64,000 nucleotides of DNA from positions 434,001-498,000 of the forward strand of contig NZ_JAGFPE010000002.1 of assembly GCF_025962655.1 (NCBI RefSeq), in the 5' to 3' direction. Below are positions 49,346 to 58,430 of the stretch, one piece after another. This stretch comes from Candidatus Symbiopectobacterium sp. NZEC151 (GTDB lineage Bacteria > Pseudomonadota > Gammaproteobacteria > Enterobacterales > Enterobacteriaceae). The position numbers and the translations under genes are program-made. The notes under the pieces are model-generated. The model did no database searches. It was given only the letters and a program-made list of their open reading frames with translations, and was not told where the DNA came from. Position 1 is the first letter of the stretch; every line of letters starts with the position of its first letter.

Positions 49346-49717
49346 TTAACGACAAGAAGCGACGGTAGAAAACGTTGCTTTGATTTCAGACAACGGAGGC
49401 ATAGTAGGATTCGCCTCTTTGTATACGCCGCTATCAAACCAATCATCGACTTCGCCAAGCGCGATGGGTTTATCCGTCCACCAGGGCTTAAAAACGCCAC
49501 TTATCAGTTTCATGGTGATGCTTTCTGGCGTGGTGGCAGTAATCTGCCAGCAACCGTCACCTTCCCCTTCAGCCGCTCCCGACAGAAAGCGGTTTGATTT
49601 TTCATCCCAACGGTGAGTTTGGCGGACAAAATCACCCACTTGCCAGTCGGTTGCCGCCTGAGCGGGAAATTGACAAAACAGCAAAATAGCGCCAGTGATA
49701 AAACCTGCTTTAAACAT
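49346..49717 (-). CDS. Small exported protein of unknown function
   Basis: A 123-residue protein with a typical signal peptide (FITGAILLFCQFPAQA, cleavage before ATDW). The mature ~100 residues contain several tryptophans (TDWQVGDF, DGCWQIT, FKPWW) and two cysteines, one at the extreme C-terminus. I do not recognise a family. The ATG at 49717 begins the signal peptide directly; an ATG at 49735 would add six residues. It stands alone between the ClpP-like and CDF-like genes. Confidence 0.6.
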   Translation of the reverse strand: MFKAGFITGAILLFCQFPAQAATDWQVGDFVRQTHRWDEKSNRFLSGAAEGEGDGCWQITATTPESITMKLISGVFKPWWTDKPIALGEVDDWFDSGVYKEANPTMPPLSEIKATFSTVASCR

Positions 49718-49890
49718 CTGGTTATCCCTCTCCACAATGAAAGTGCCATCAACCCTTAAAGCACCCTACTGATGCTTTGGACTGCCCCTATGCCGATAAC
49801 CGGGATAGTAGCGTCCACGATAAGGTATTACTACCACGCAACCGGTTTACTGGCGGCAACCATCGTCCCCCTTACCCCCGATTCGCCCTA

Positions 49891-50847
49891 CTACAGCCAT
49901 TTGGCATCTTGCGTGAAGGAGATGGTCAACCAACGATGGGGGCCATCTTCGCCGATGGATTGCGCAATGTCATCGCGAATCTTATCAAATTTTCGCACAC
50001 CGCTGTTTGCCATACTCTCGGGAATGACAATATGGATTTCAACAAATAAGCCACGCCCGATACGCGTCGCATAGTTTGAATAATCCAGAAAACCATATTC
50101 CAGCGTTAACTGTGCCATGATAGATTCAATTTTACAGTCGAGGCTGTCCGGCGTCATTTGTAGAATTTCCCGAACGGCGGACAGAACCGTTTTCACCGGG
50201 ACGGGAATTAATAGTAAGGTCAGAACCGCCAGTGCGAGAGGATCGGCATAAACAGTAAGGTATTCGTAGCGAGTGCCCTCCATCAACCAGGAAATTATAA
50301 AAGCAAATAACAAAGCGCTACTGATACAGGCAGACATTAGCCAGCTTTTAGTATCCAGCGCGATCAGTTCTGATTTGATTTTTTTGTTCAGTCGACGCTG
50401 TGTGAAGTAGAGCACAAAACAAAAGGTGCTGATAGTAATCGCATAAGCGATAGCCCAGCCAAGTTCTAATTCTCGCCCGCCGTCGATGATCCCTTTGATG
50501 GCATTAACAAAGGCATATAAACACAGAATAACCAACAGGCAACCATTAAATGCCAGAACCATCGGTTCAACATGCCAGAACCCGAATTGGAATCGACGAC
50601 TATGGGGCTGCCCCAGCAGTCGAGAGACTAATAAAGAGAGCGAACACATTCCGGCATCCAGGATGGAAAACATGCCGTCAAAAATAATCGATATTGATCC
50701 GCAAACCAGGCCAACAACGATCCCCGCACTTGCAATAAAAAAGGTGCATAAAATTGAACGTTTAAGGACTTTCTGCTCTATCTCGGTGCTGTGTGACGCA
50801 TGATTTTTGGGGGGAGTTGCCGTTATCATTGTCATAGTCTTATCCAC
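49891..50847 (-). CDS. Cation-diffusion-facilitator-like membrane protein with altered metal site
   Basis: A 318-residue protein with the six-helix CDF layout: hydrophilic N-terminus, the loop SRRFQFGFWHVEPM between helices 2 and 3 (family HxRFxFGxxRxE), the ADPLALAVLTLLLIP helix and a C-terminal ferredoxin-like domain of about 85 residues (VEIHIVIPE). The helix 2 motif reads DGMFSILD where active CDFs have DAxHSLxD, and helix 5 reads WLMSA where they have HxxxD. Thus three of four transport-site ligands are F, W and A. Either the substrate differs or the protein is not a zinc/iron exporter. It is divergent from murP. Confidence 0.8.
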   Translation of the reverse strand: MDKTMTMITATPPKNHASHSTEIEQKVLKRSILCTFFIASAGIVVGLVCGSISIIFDGMFSILDAGMCSLSLLVSRLLGQPHSRRFQFGFWHVEPMVLAFNGCLLVILCLYAFVNAIKGIIDGGRELELGWAIAYAITISTFCFVLYFTQRRLNKKIKSELIALDTKSWLMSACISSALLFAFIISWLMEGTRYEYLTVYADPLALAVLTLLLIPVPVKTVLSAVREILQMTPDSLDCKIESIMAQLTLEYGFLDYSNYATRIGRGLFVEIHIVIPESMANSGVRKFDKIRDDIAQSIGEDGPHRWLTISFTQDAKWL

Positions 50848-50965
50848 AAATGAGCGTTGCGATGGAAAACCAGAACGTGACTCACCGTCAAGTATACAAC
50901 ACTCTCTTTTGGCTCGATGTTTGGGCCGCTAGCCCCCTAACATTGCAGGAGATATAACGATAATC

Positions 50966-52417
50966 ATGGCAAAAATAACCGTTTCGATGGTCGAAGAGAT
51001 TTTACATCTCATCGGTGGAAGAGAGAATATCATTCTCTGCGGTAACTGCATGACCCGGCTGCGACTTACGTTAAAGGATCGCCAATTAATCGCGCTAGAC
51101 GCGCTGAAAAAAATACCTGGCGTCCTGGGAGTGGTAAATGGCGACGATCAGTTGCAGGTCATTCTTGGCCCCGGTAAAGCGCAAACCGCCAGTGAGATGA
51201 TGAATGCGCTACTGATTACCCCTTCCCCAGCGGCAGCCACGGGTGAAACAGCGCCCGATTTACGTCAATTGGCAAGCCAAAACAAACAGCAGATAAAAGC
51301 CAAGCAGAAAAGCGCAGTACACAACTTTCTGACCAAGTTTGCCACGATTTTCACACCGCTTATTCCAGGCTTTATTGCGGCAGGTTTATTACTGGGAATT
51401 GCCACCTTATTACAGCAAACGCTGGTAGTAGAAGGTGTCGCACAGGCCGCCTGGTTAAAAAGCCTGATTGCTTACATGAAAGTGTTTAGCATTGGTTTGT
51501 TTACTTTCCTTAGCATCCTGATTGGTTTTAATACCCAGAAGGCTTTTGGCGGAACGGGGGTCAATGGTGCAATCATTGCTTCCCTGTTTATCTTGCGCTA
51601 CGTGCCGGAAGGTACTACCGGCTATTACGCCGGGATGTCGAACTTTTTTGGTCTGGCTATCGACCCGCGCGGAAATATTATCGGCGTATTACTGGCGTGT
51701 ATGCTGGGTGCCTGGGTAGAAAAGCAGGTGCGCCGCATCATGCCTGACAACCTTGATATGATCCTCACCGCCACCCTAACGTTGCTGATTACCGGCGCGG
51801 TGACCTTTGTCGTTATCATGCCCATCGGTGGCGAACTGTTTAAAGGCATGTCATGGCTGTTCCTGCACTTAAACGGCAACCCGTTTGGCAGCGCCATTTT
51901 GGCAGGCTTATTTCTGATTGCGGTGGTTTTCGGCATCCACCAGGGTTTTGTGCCGGTCTATTTCGCGTTAATGGATGCACAAGGCTTCAACTCCCTGTTT
52001 CCCATTCTCGCCATGGCAGGCGCCGGGCAAGTCGGGGCAGCGCTGGCCCTTTTTGTTCGCGCTGATAAAGGTTCTCTGTTACGTACGCAAATCAAAGGGG
52101 CCATTTTCCCAGGTCTGTTGGGCATTGGTGAACCGCTGATTTATGGCGTTACGCTGCCACGTCTGAAACCTTTTGTGACCGCCTGTTGCGGTGGTGCCAT
52201 GGGCGGTTTCTTTATTGGTACGGTGGCCTGGATGGGATTGCCGATCGGCCTGAATACGGTGTTCGGCCCCTCCGGTTTGGTCTCCATCCCGTTGATGACA
52301 TCGGCACAGGGCATTTTTGTCGGCATGGCCGTTTATATTGCTGGCCTTATCATCTCTTATATTACTGGGTTTATTTTAACCTGGTTATTCGCCAGCAAGA
52401 ATGTTGATTTAACCTGA
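50966..52417 (+). CDS. murP: PTS N-acetylmuramic acid permease MurP (EIIBC)
   Basis: The 483-residue protein is a glucose-family EIIBC. The EIIB domain (about 1-90) has the phosphorylated Cys in [10 protein letters not shown] (Cys28), and after a Q/K-rich linker the EIIC domain (about 115-480) matches E. coli MurP closely, including [40 protein letters not shown] and [14 protein letters not shown]. No EIIA is fused, so it would use EIIA-Glc. It should import and 6-phosphorylate MurNAc. The etherase gene murQ and the regulator murR, its usual neighbours, are not in the window. CAGGAGA lies upstream of the ATG. Confidence 0.88.
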   Translation: MAKITVSMVEEILHLIGGRENIILCGNCMTRLRLTLKDRQLIALDALKKIPGVLGVVNGDDQLQVILGPGKAQTASEMMNALLITPSPAAATGETAPDLRQLASQNKQQIKAKQKSAVHNFLTKFATIFTPLIPGFIAAGLLLGIATLLQQTLVVEGVAQAAWLKSLIAYMKVFSIGLFTFLSILIGFNTQKAFGGTGVNGAIIASLFILRYVPEGTTGYYAGMSNFFGLAIDPRGNIIGVLLACMLGAWVEKQVRRIMPDNLDMILTATLTLLITGAVTFVVIMPIGGELFKGMSWLFLHLNGNPFGSAILAGLFLIAVVFGIHQGFVPVYFALMDAQGFNSLFPILAMAGAGQVGAALALFVRADKGSLLRTQIKGAIFPGLLGIGEPLIYGVTLPRLKPFVTACCGGAMGGFFIGTVAWMGLPIGLNTVFGPSGLVSIPLMTSAQGIFVGMAVYIAGLIISYITGFILTWLFASKNVDLT

Positions 52418-53087
52418 TGCGTTATCTGCCCCTCTCTTCGCTCAACAGTTATTGTCGGGAGAGGGGTATTGTACTATCATGAAAGTACAAACAATTAAAA
52501 AGCCTGCTATCGCCCTCCTCTCCTCATTATCTGACGTCTTTTGAGAACTCGAGACTAGCGATCTTATTTTTCGGCCAAACAACATTATGAAATAATTAGC
52601 ACTCTAAATTATTAATTTAACTTAATGATTGTCAAAGCTGAATCGATTCATTTTTATTTTCTTGATAGAAAAAACCGATCGAATAAGAAAAATTAAACGG
52701 TTTAACGATCGTTTTTTTTCGATCGATCTTGTGTTTATAATAGCGTGAGACTATACAACACTCCGTGCTTCGCTTTGATATCTGGATAATGTCAACAAGC
52801 GCAAAAATCAACATTAAATTAACATATAGCTAAATGCAGTAAGGTGATAAGTGGTTCAAAACCGTATTCATCTTAGATGGAAAAAATGTTTTCCGGCTTA
52901 TAGCCAAACAGATTTCTTATACTAGTGTCTTGCTACATGCATCGGTAATCAGGAATTTGCGAACATCCAGGGAACCTATTGTAATTAAATGAAACATTAT
53001 CCACCTCGCAAGGAATTTATGGGTAATCTGTCAGATAATCATCGTAGGAAAACACGTTATTAAATAAATAGAACAGATGGAATTGGC
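52418..53087. other. Gene-free region between murP and the chemoreceptor gene
   Basis: About 670 nt, AT-rich. A long inverted repeat CCCCTCTC/GAGAGGGG (about 52430-52468) follows murP and may end its transcript although it lacks a T-tract. A TATAAT hexamer is present at 52736-52741 without a good -35. I found no convincing sigma-28 promoter in front of the chemoreceptor gene and no RNA gene. Confidence 0.4.
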
Positions 53088-54755
53088 ATGAATTTTTTTA
53101 AAAATATGAGCATTGGTAATCGGCTTTTTTCAGGGTTTGGCGTGTTAATCATATTAACGCTCTCATTATCCTCACTCAGTTATTTCTTCATAAAGAACAT
53201 TGAAATTGAACTTGAAGAGATCACTGAGGATCGGATGATGAAGGTGGATATGTTACGTGACATCCAGGATATCCTTAACACCAATATACGCACTCTGCGT
53301 GACATTATTCTACTTCCAGAACAGCAGACGAAAGAAAAACAAAACCTCAAAGATATTATCGCCAAAACCACCAACACCGCGAGTGATATATATAAAAAAC
53401 TTGATGTAACCATCAACACTAAGGAAGGCAGGGATTTATTTAATCAACTCGCTGAGATTAGAAAAGAATACAGCATCCATATTAATAAAGCCGTTAACTA
53501 TGCCATGGAAGATAGGGATGACCAGGCAACAGCGTTAGTCTTTGGTGAAATAGCCAACATTCAAGGCATTTATTTTAGTAAACTTACTGAGTTTACCGAA
53601 TTACAAGAAGCCTATGTGGATACCGCAAAGCAAATCACCAAGGATTATATTACCAAAGCCTTGTACTGGATGTTGCTGCTGTCGATTATCTCAACGCTAG
53701 TAGGGTGCCTGATTGCCTGGCGCTTAACGCGCAGCGTCACAACCCCATTAGCCATGGCGCTTTCTTCTGCAAAGCGTATCAGTGTCGGCGATCTCAGTGG
53801 TTCGATAGTGGCAGACAGTCACGATGAAATCGGACAACTTCTGGAGGCAATGAAGGAGATGCAGGCAGCACTGACGCGGATGGTTGTCAGCGTCAGAAAC
53901 AACGCCGAAAGCGTGGCCACCGCCAGCATGCAGATAGCCCAAGGCAACGCCGATCTGTCGTCGCGTACAGAAGAGCAGGCAAGTGCGCTGGAAGAGACCT
54001 CATCAACCATGACGCAGTTAGGGATGACGGTGAAAAATAATGCGGATAACGCTCGTCAGGCAAATGTATTGGCGCAAAATGCGAGCTCGGTAGCGCAGCA
54101 AGGCGGCCATGTCGTGGATGATGTGGTGGAGACCATGAAGTCCATCAATGAGAGCTCACGCAGCATTGCCGATATCATCAACGTTATCGATAGCATTGCT
54201 TTCCAGACCAATATATTGGCACTCAATGCCGCCGTTGAAGCCGCCCGCGCAGGGGAACAAGGGCGTGGATTCGCCGTGGTGGCGGGAGAAGTTCGTAATC
54301 TGGCACAGCGAAGTGCAGACGCCGCGAAGGAGATTAAAAGCCTGATTACCGCAAGCGTTGAGCGGGTTGGGCAAGGCTCTTCGCTGGTGAATAAGGCAGG
54401 GGAAACGATGCAACAGGTTGTCACGTCCATTCGCCAGTTAACCGACACCGTGGCTGAGATAAGCTCCGCCAGCGCAGAGCAATCGACCGGGGTTGAACAG
54501 GTGGGGATCGCCGTCAGCCAAATGGACCAGACCACCCAACAGAACGCAGCGCTGGTAGAGGAATCTGCTGCCGCGGCACAAAGTCTCAAAGAGCAAGCCG
54601 ATCAGCTTGTCAGAGAAGTGTCCGTCTTCAACGTTGCTGGTTATGCCACTGCACCGTCATCGCTGAGAGTGGCACAGGCTTCAACGCCCGTCGCCATGTT
54701 ACCGACGGCATCTCGATCAACAGAGAAAAACACGTCCGATTGGACAAGCTTCTGA
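53088..54755 (+). CDS. Methyl-accepting chemotaxis protein
   Basis: A 555-residue transmembrane chemoreceptor of the Tar/Tsr architecture: TM1 (about residues 11-33), a four-helix periplasmic sensor domain (about 34-190), TM2 (about 191-212), HAMP (about 213-265) and the cytoplasmic methylation and signalling helices with the hairpin tip IDSIAFQTNILALNAAVEAARAGEQG (core FQTNILALNAAVEAAR). It ends in DWTSF, fitting the xWxxF tether for CheR and CheB. The ligand cannot be told from sequence. It is monocistronic and lies next to the type III secretion genes. Confidence 0.92.
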   Translation: MNFFKNMSIGNRLFSGFGVLIILTLSLSSLSYFFIKNIEIELEEITEDRMMKVDMLRDIQDILNTNIRTLRDIILLPEQQTKEKQNLKDIIAKTTNTASDIYKKLDVTINTKEGRDLFNQLAEIRKEYSIHINKAVNYAMEDRDDQATALVFGEIANIQGIYFSKLTEFTELQEAYVDTAKQITKDYITKALYWMLLLSIISTLVGCLIAWRLTRSVTTPLAMALSSAKRISVGDLSGSIVADSHDEIGQLLEAMKEMQAALTRMVVSVRNNAESVATASMQIAQGNADLSSRTEEQASALEETSSTMTQLGMTVKNNADNARQANVLAQNASSVAQQGGHVVDDVVETMKSINESSRSIADIINVIDSIAFQTNILALNAAVEAARAGEQGRGFAVVAGEVRNLAQRSADAAKEIKSLITASVERVGQGSSLVNKAGETMQQVVTSIRQLTDTVAEISSASAEQSTGVEQVGIAVSQMDQTTQQNAALVEESAAAAQSLKEQADQLVREVSVFNVAGYATAPSSLRVAQASTPVAMLPTASRSTEKNTSDWTSF

Positions 54756-54838
54756 TACACAGTGCACCGCGTCCTGACAGTCTGGCTTTCAGGACGCTAT
54801 GGTAAAACCCGATACAACGATAAATATAAGAAAAAGAT

Positions 54839-55171
54839 ATGGATAGTCATGGAGAGCGTCAGAAAATATTGACCGATTACGATACGTTCTTATCGGAGCT
54901 TGAGCAGATTACGGCCCTGCTTTCGCAGATGATGCAAAAAAAGTATCACTCGTTGGATGTATACATCAACAACTGTAATCACCTGAAAATCAGCTATCTG
55001 AAAATCAACAAGTTGCTGGCTGAAGAGTCATTTTCTACTTATCTCAAGACGCACCATGACGCGTTATACAACAAATACACCAGCCTGCTTATCGGAATAA
55101 GGCTGTATGAAAATCTCTTGACCAATTGCGGCCTACACCAGGGATTCAACACGCACGCTGACAGTCAGTAA
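54839..55171 (+). CDS. Small helical protein of unknown function next to T3SS genes
   Basis: A 110-residue protein, almost wholly predicted alpha-helical with heptad-like leucines (e.g. YDTFLSELEQITALLSQMMQ) and a polar C-terminus. I do not recognise a family. Size and helical character recall FliT-like flagellar or T3SS chaperones, but no diagnostic motif is seen. It lies 83 nt after the chemoreceptor gene on the same strand, is followed by a strong terminator and converges with sctU. Confidence 0.55.
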   Translation: MDSHGERQKILTDYDTFLSELEQITALLSQMMQKKYHSLDVYINNCNHLKISYLKINKLLAEESFSTYLKTHHDALYNKYTSLLIGIRLYENLLTNCGLHQGFNTHADSQ

Positions 55172-55232
55172 GCGCGCGGTATTTATCGACTTTGCAAAGA
55201 GCACAACTCCATTATGGTTCTCTTTGCGCTTT

Positions 55233-55267
55233 GACCGGCACCGTACCTTGGCCCGGTCTTTTTTTTG
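55233..55267 (+). terminator. Rho-independent terminator facing the T3SS operon
   Basis: GACCGG/CCGGTC stem (55233-55238 and 55253-55258) with internal extra pairing, followed by nine or more Ts on the plus strand. It ends the chemoreceptor/small-protein transcript just before the convergent sctU stop at 55272. Confidence 0.8.
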
Positions 55268-55271
55268 CCTG

Positions 55272-56345
55272 TCAGTTGTGCTCCTCACCACCGGCCTTCT
55301 CGCGAGAGGCGTAATCGATCTGCAAGACGATACGCAGCAGCGCGGCAACGGGTTCGAACAGCGCATCAGGGATACGTTCGCCGCGCTTCACATCATAAAA
55401 CAGCGTACGCGCCAGGGGGATGTTCTCTACCATCGGAATGGCCTCACGTTGCGCCAACTCGACAATGTGTTGCGCCATGGCATCCCTGCCTTTCTCCAAC
55501 ACGCGCGGTACGGGCATCGTCTCGGGATCGTATCCCAAGCAAACCACCAAATGCGTCGGATTGCGCACAATCACCGCCGATTGCCTGACGTTTTGTGCCA
55601 GGCTGCCGCTCTGCACTTCGCGCTGTAGCGCGCGACGCCGCTGTTTAATATGAGGATCGCCTTCCCTGTTCTTGTTTTCCTGTTTGATATCCTCCTTGCT
55701 CATGCGCTGCTGCTTCAACGTATGAAAACGCTGATAGCTGTAATCCGCCACCGCCAATACCAGATAAAAGCCCAGCATGCCAAGCCACATAAAACGCATA
55801 ATGGCGGAAAAAGTGGGTAACGCACAGTGAGGGTCACAATAGGGCAATGCGCGAAACGTCGACGCATAGGCATAGAACAGCAAGAGAAAAATCGCGCACA
55901 ACAGCACCACTTTCAAACAGGATTTGAGGAGTTCAACCACGCTGCGCCAGGAAACAATCTGTTTAAGATTGTTCACCGGGTTAAGTTTGCTCCCCTTGAA
56001 ACCCACTGCCTTACTGGCAACCACAAAACCTATTTGAATCAGCACGCTGAAAACGGTGGCAACGCTTACCATCGCCCCGAGATAGAGCAGCACCAGCGCG
56101 CACTCTTTTACCAGCGCGCGTGCAACGGTGCCCAGCGCATAGGAGAAAGGGGCATTGATAACGCGCAGAGATTCCTGGATTAACAAGGTGATGTTTTGTA
56201 CCAGCACATCAGTAAAAAAATGAAAAAAGAGAAATAAGGCGAGCAGTTGTGCACCGGAGGTCAGCTCAACGCTTTTGATCACCTGGCCCTCTTTTTCACC
56301 ATCCTGCCGCCTTTTGCGGGTGGGCTGCTCCGTTTTCTCACTCAT
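55272..56345 (-). CDS. sctU: T3SS export apparatus switch protein SctU (SsaU type)
   Basis: SctU is the inner-membrane export-gate subunit that controls the switch from needle/translocon to effector secretion by self-cleavage. The 357-residue protein has four membrane helices in the N-terminal 200 residues and a cytoplasmic domain with the autocleavage motif NPTH (VRNPTHLVVCLGY). The start MSEKTEQPTRKRRQDGEKEGQV (core SEKTEQPT) is the SsaU/FlhB family start; E. coli-type FlhB of flagella is longer. ATG 56345 overlaps the sctT stop by 8 nt. Similarity is greatest to SPI-2 SsaU. Last gene of the operon. Confidence 0.95.
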   Translation of the reverse strand: MSEKTEQPTRKRRQDGEKEGQVIKSVELTSGAQLLALFLFFHFFTDVLVQNITLLIQESLRVINAPFSYALGTVARALVKECALVLLYLGAMVSVATVFSVLIQIGFVVASKAVGFKGSKLNPVNNLKQIVSWRSVVELLKSCLKVVLLCAIFLLLFYAYASTFRALPYCDPHCALPTFSAIMRFMWLGMLGFYLVLAVADYSYQRFHTLKQQRMSKEDIKQENKNREGDPHIKQRRRALQREVQSGSLAQNVRQSAVIVRNPTHLVVCLGYDPETMPVPRVLEKGRDAMAQHIVELAQREAIPMVENIPLARTLFYDVKRGERIPDALFEPVAALLRIVLQIDYASREKAGGEEHN

Positions 56346-57111
56346 GGTGAGCAAACCACTCGCCAACATGCTGGTAGAGACGTTCACTTTCCATCAGATA
56401 GTGATGCAGCGCATACGGTAGTGACACGATCAGCAGCAGCAATACCAGCAGGCTTTTGATGGGCATAGCCAGAAAGAACACGTTTAACTGCTGCGCCGAG
56501 CGATTCAACAACCCCAGCGCCATATCCGCCAATACCATCACCAACACGGCCGGTAAGGAGAAGCTTAAACACAGTTGATAGAGCGCCTGCCATTCCACCT
56601 TGATAAAATCCAGCAAAGGCTGATTAAACGCCAGCGTATTGCCGGGGGGGAGGTAATGGTAAGAGTCATACAGCACGCTCAGGTGCAAATTGATGCCGCC
56701 GCTAATAAAAAACAGCGCACAGAGGAACTGGCTGAACAACAAACCAAAAAGTGAAGACTGGACGGACATCGCGGGGTTGAATACCGCACTCATGGTTGCA
56801 CCACGCAGTGAATCGATAATAAACCCCGCCATATCCACGGCCCAAAAAGGAATCGCACCGCAGAAGCCCAATACCAGCCCGATCAGCAACTCACCGGGGA
56901 TATAACTCAACCATGTCCACCCCTCGCCGATATCCTGTGGCACAGGCACCACCGCCATCATGGGCAATGCGATCGCCATTAACACCGCATTTCTCACTAA
57001 CGGCGACCCCAGGTTTCCTGCCTGCAACAACGGAAACAGCAAGGTCATCCCCAGTGGACGTATCATGAGAAACGCCAGATGCACAATCTCTTCGTTAAGC
57101 GCCAGATTCAT
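56338..57111 (-). CDS. sctT: T3SS export apparatus protein SctT (SsaT type)
   Basis: A 257-residue inner-membrane protein with about six to eight hydrophobic helices, part of the SctRST export gate core. The conserved motif FxxDMAGFIIDSLRGA (here WAVDMAGFIIDSLRGATMS) and LFFISGGINLHLSVLYDSY are visible. Length is nearly that of SsaT (259). ATG 57111 overlaps the sctS stop (ATGA). A longer upstream frame to 57333 covers sctS sequence and is not real. Confidence 0.95.
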   Translation of the reverse strand: MNLALNEEIVHLAFLMIRPLGMTLLFPLLQAGNLGSPLVRNAVLMAIALPMMAVVPVPQDIGEGWTWLSYIPGELLIGLVLGFCGAIPFWAVDMAGFIIDSLRGATMSAVFNPAMSVQSSLFGLLFSQFLCALFFISGGINLHLSVLYDSYHYLPPGNTLAFNQPLLDFIKVEWQALYQLCLSFSLPAVLVMVLADMALGLLNRSAQQLNVFFLAMPIKSLLVLLLLIVSLPYALHHYLMESERLYQHVGEWFAHHE

Positions 57112-57374
57112 GCATGCGCACTTATTTGCAAGAACACCTGGCGCGTATATCCCAGCAGGATGCCGCCAAGCCAGTGATAGGTAGCCATCAGCATCAGCGC
57201 CACGGCCAGCAGTTTGATCATGAACTGTAGGGTCTGATCCTGTATCTGCGTCAGCGCTTGCAACAAACTGACCAATACGCCCACCACACACGCGACAACA
57301 ATGATCGGCAATGAGGTCAGCAAGACGATCCACAACAGTTGGGTCATCAGGTGCGTCAGAGTGGCTTCATTCAT
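57108..57374 (-). CDS. sctS: T3SS export apparatus protein SctS (SsaS type)
   Basis: An 88-residue inner-membrane protein with two hydrophobic helices (about residues 12-38 and 50-75) and the family's conserved QALTQIQDQTLQFMIKLLAV segment (core TQIQDQTLQF). SctS is one of the export-gate subunits assembled with SctR and SctT. Start and stop overlap sctR and sctT respectively by 4 nt, so the three genes are translated in series. Confidence 0.95.
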   Translation of the reverse strand: MNEATLTHLMTQLLWIVLLTSLPIIVVACVVGVLVSLLQALTQIQDQTLQFMIKLLAVALMLMATYHWLGGILLGYTRQVFLQISAHA

Positions 57375-58018
57375 ACGAAACTCTGCACTAACTGGGAAAG
57401 GATCAGATCCCAGCCGCCGGCCAAGAGAAAAATCAGCAGTTTGAACGGTAAGGCGATGGTCATGGGAGAGACCATCATCATCCCCATCGCCAGCAGGATA
57501 TTGGACACCAGCAGATCAATGGCGAGAAACGGCAAATAAATTAATAAGCCGATACGAAACGCCTGGGTCAATTGGCTGACCGTGAATGCAGGCAGCAAAA
57601 TGAGTAAGGAGTCGTCCTTCACCGCACGACGCGCCTCTTCCGGCCAGGTTTTCGCAATCAGGTTCTGAAAATAATGCACCTGCTTATCTTCGGTGTTTTT
57701 AATCAGAAAGTGGCGATAGGGCGTTAGCGCCTGACTGTCCCAACCGCTCATCCAGGCGGGCTCGCCCTCAACGGCAACCGGATGCCACTGCGCCTTTACC
57801 GCCAGCAGCGTCGGCGCCATGATAAACAGCGAGAGCACCAGCGCAAGGCCATACAGCGCCATATTCGGCGGCACCTGCTGGATCCCCAACGCATTACGCA
57901 GGATGGAAAAGACCACCGCCAGTTTGAGAAACGAGGTCCCCATAACGATAATCAGCGGCAGCAGCGAGAGCACAAACAGCAGCGCAATTAACTGCCAGGG
58001 AGAGTCAGGTAGTGACAT
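57371..58018 (-). CDS. sctR: T3SS export apparatus protein SctR (SsaR type)
   Basis: A 215-residue inner-membrane protein, same length as SsaR. It shows the family motif VMGTSFLKLAVVFSILRNALGIQQVPPNM (core TSFLKLAVVFSILRNALG) and LPFLAIDLLVSNILLAMGMMM near the C-terminus. It forms the pentameric core of the export gate. The gene starts 94 nt after the sctQ stop, the only large gap in an otherwise overlapping operon, and overlaps sctS by 4 nt. Confidence 0.96.
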   Translation of the reverse strand: MSLPDSPWQLIALLFVLSLLPLIIVMGTSFLKLAVVFSILRNALGIQQVPPNMALYGLALVLSLFIMAPTLLAVKAQWHPVAVEGEPAWMSGWDSQALTPYRHFLIKNTEDKQVHYFQNLIAKTWPEEARRAVKDDSLLILLPAFTVSQLTQAFRIGLLIYLPFLAIDLLVSNILLAMGMMMVSPMTIALPFKLLIFLLAGGWDLILSQLVQSFV

Positions 58019-58112
58019 GTTATATCCACAGTGTAGGGTTCACGCCCCCTTATACCTCGGCTAAACCAGACGCACCTACCCGGCATTCACCCTATCTTTA
58101 CCCCACCCGCGT

Positions 58113-58430
58113 TCAATCTTGTGCGGTGAGATACCATTGCCGGATTTGCACCAAAAAGCGGTCGCCGCAGCCAATCAGCGCACCTTTGCCGATGGCACGT
58201 CCATTCAACTTCAATGTTACTTCTGGAGAGAACTCGGTATTCACCGCCACCGTATCGCCCACCTGTAACGTTCGCAGCGATCCCAGTGTCAGTGTGACCT
58301 GGCCCACTTCAACCAACAGTTTTTGCGGCAGCGCCGCAAGATCCACCGACATGGATTCTGCGCCGGTGGGTTGATCTGGTATGTCAATCGCGCGGTTTTC
58401 GAGTTCAGCGCCTAACGCTCTACAGTGCAT
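58113..58430 (-). CDS. Predicted internal-start product SctQ-S (C-terminal SpoA domain)
   Basis: In the sctQ frame, ATG 58430 is preceded on the minus strand by GGAG (58442-58439) with 8 nt of spacing. Translation from it gives a 105-residue C-terminal fragment MHCRALGAEL... containing the second SpoA domain. In Salmonella the SPI-2 gene ssaQ makes a short product of about 106 residues from an internal start, which chaperones the long form. The match in size and frame is the basis of this call; the mechanism here is inferred. Confidence 0.7.
   Translation of the reverse strand: MHCRALGAELENRAIDIPDQPTGAESMSVDLAALPQKLLVEVGQVTLTLGSLRTLQVGDTVAVNTEFSPEVTLKLNGRAIGKGALIGCGDRFLVQIRQWYLTAQD

Noticed and set aside
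50848..50965. CRP site in front of murP
   Set aside because: The best candidate (CGTGACTCACCGTCAA) matches only one half of the TGTGA-N6-TCACA consensus, so I did not list it as a feature.
52851..53087. Sigma-28 flagellar-class promoter for the chemoreceptor gene
   Set aside because: TAAATGC and GTGATAAG elements are present near 52832-52850 but with much shorter spacing than the TAAAGTTT-N11-GCCGATAA consensus.
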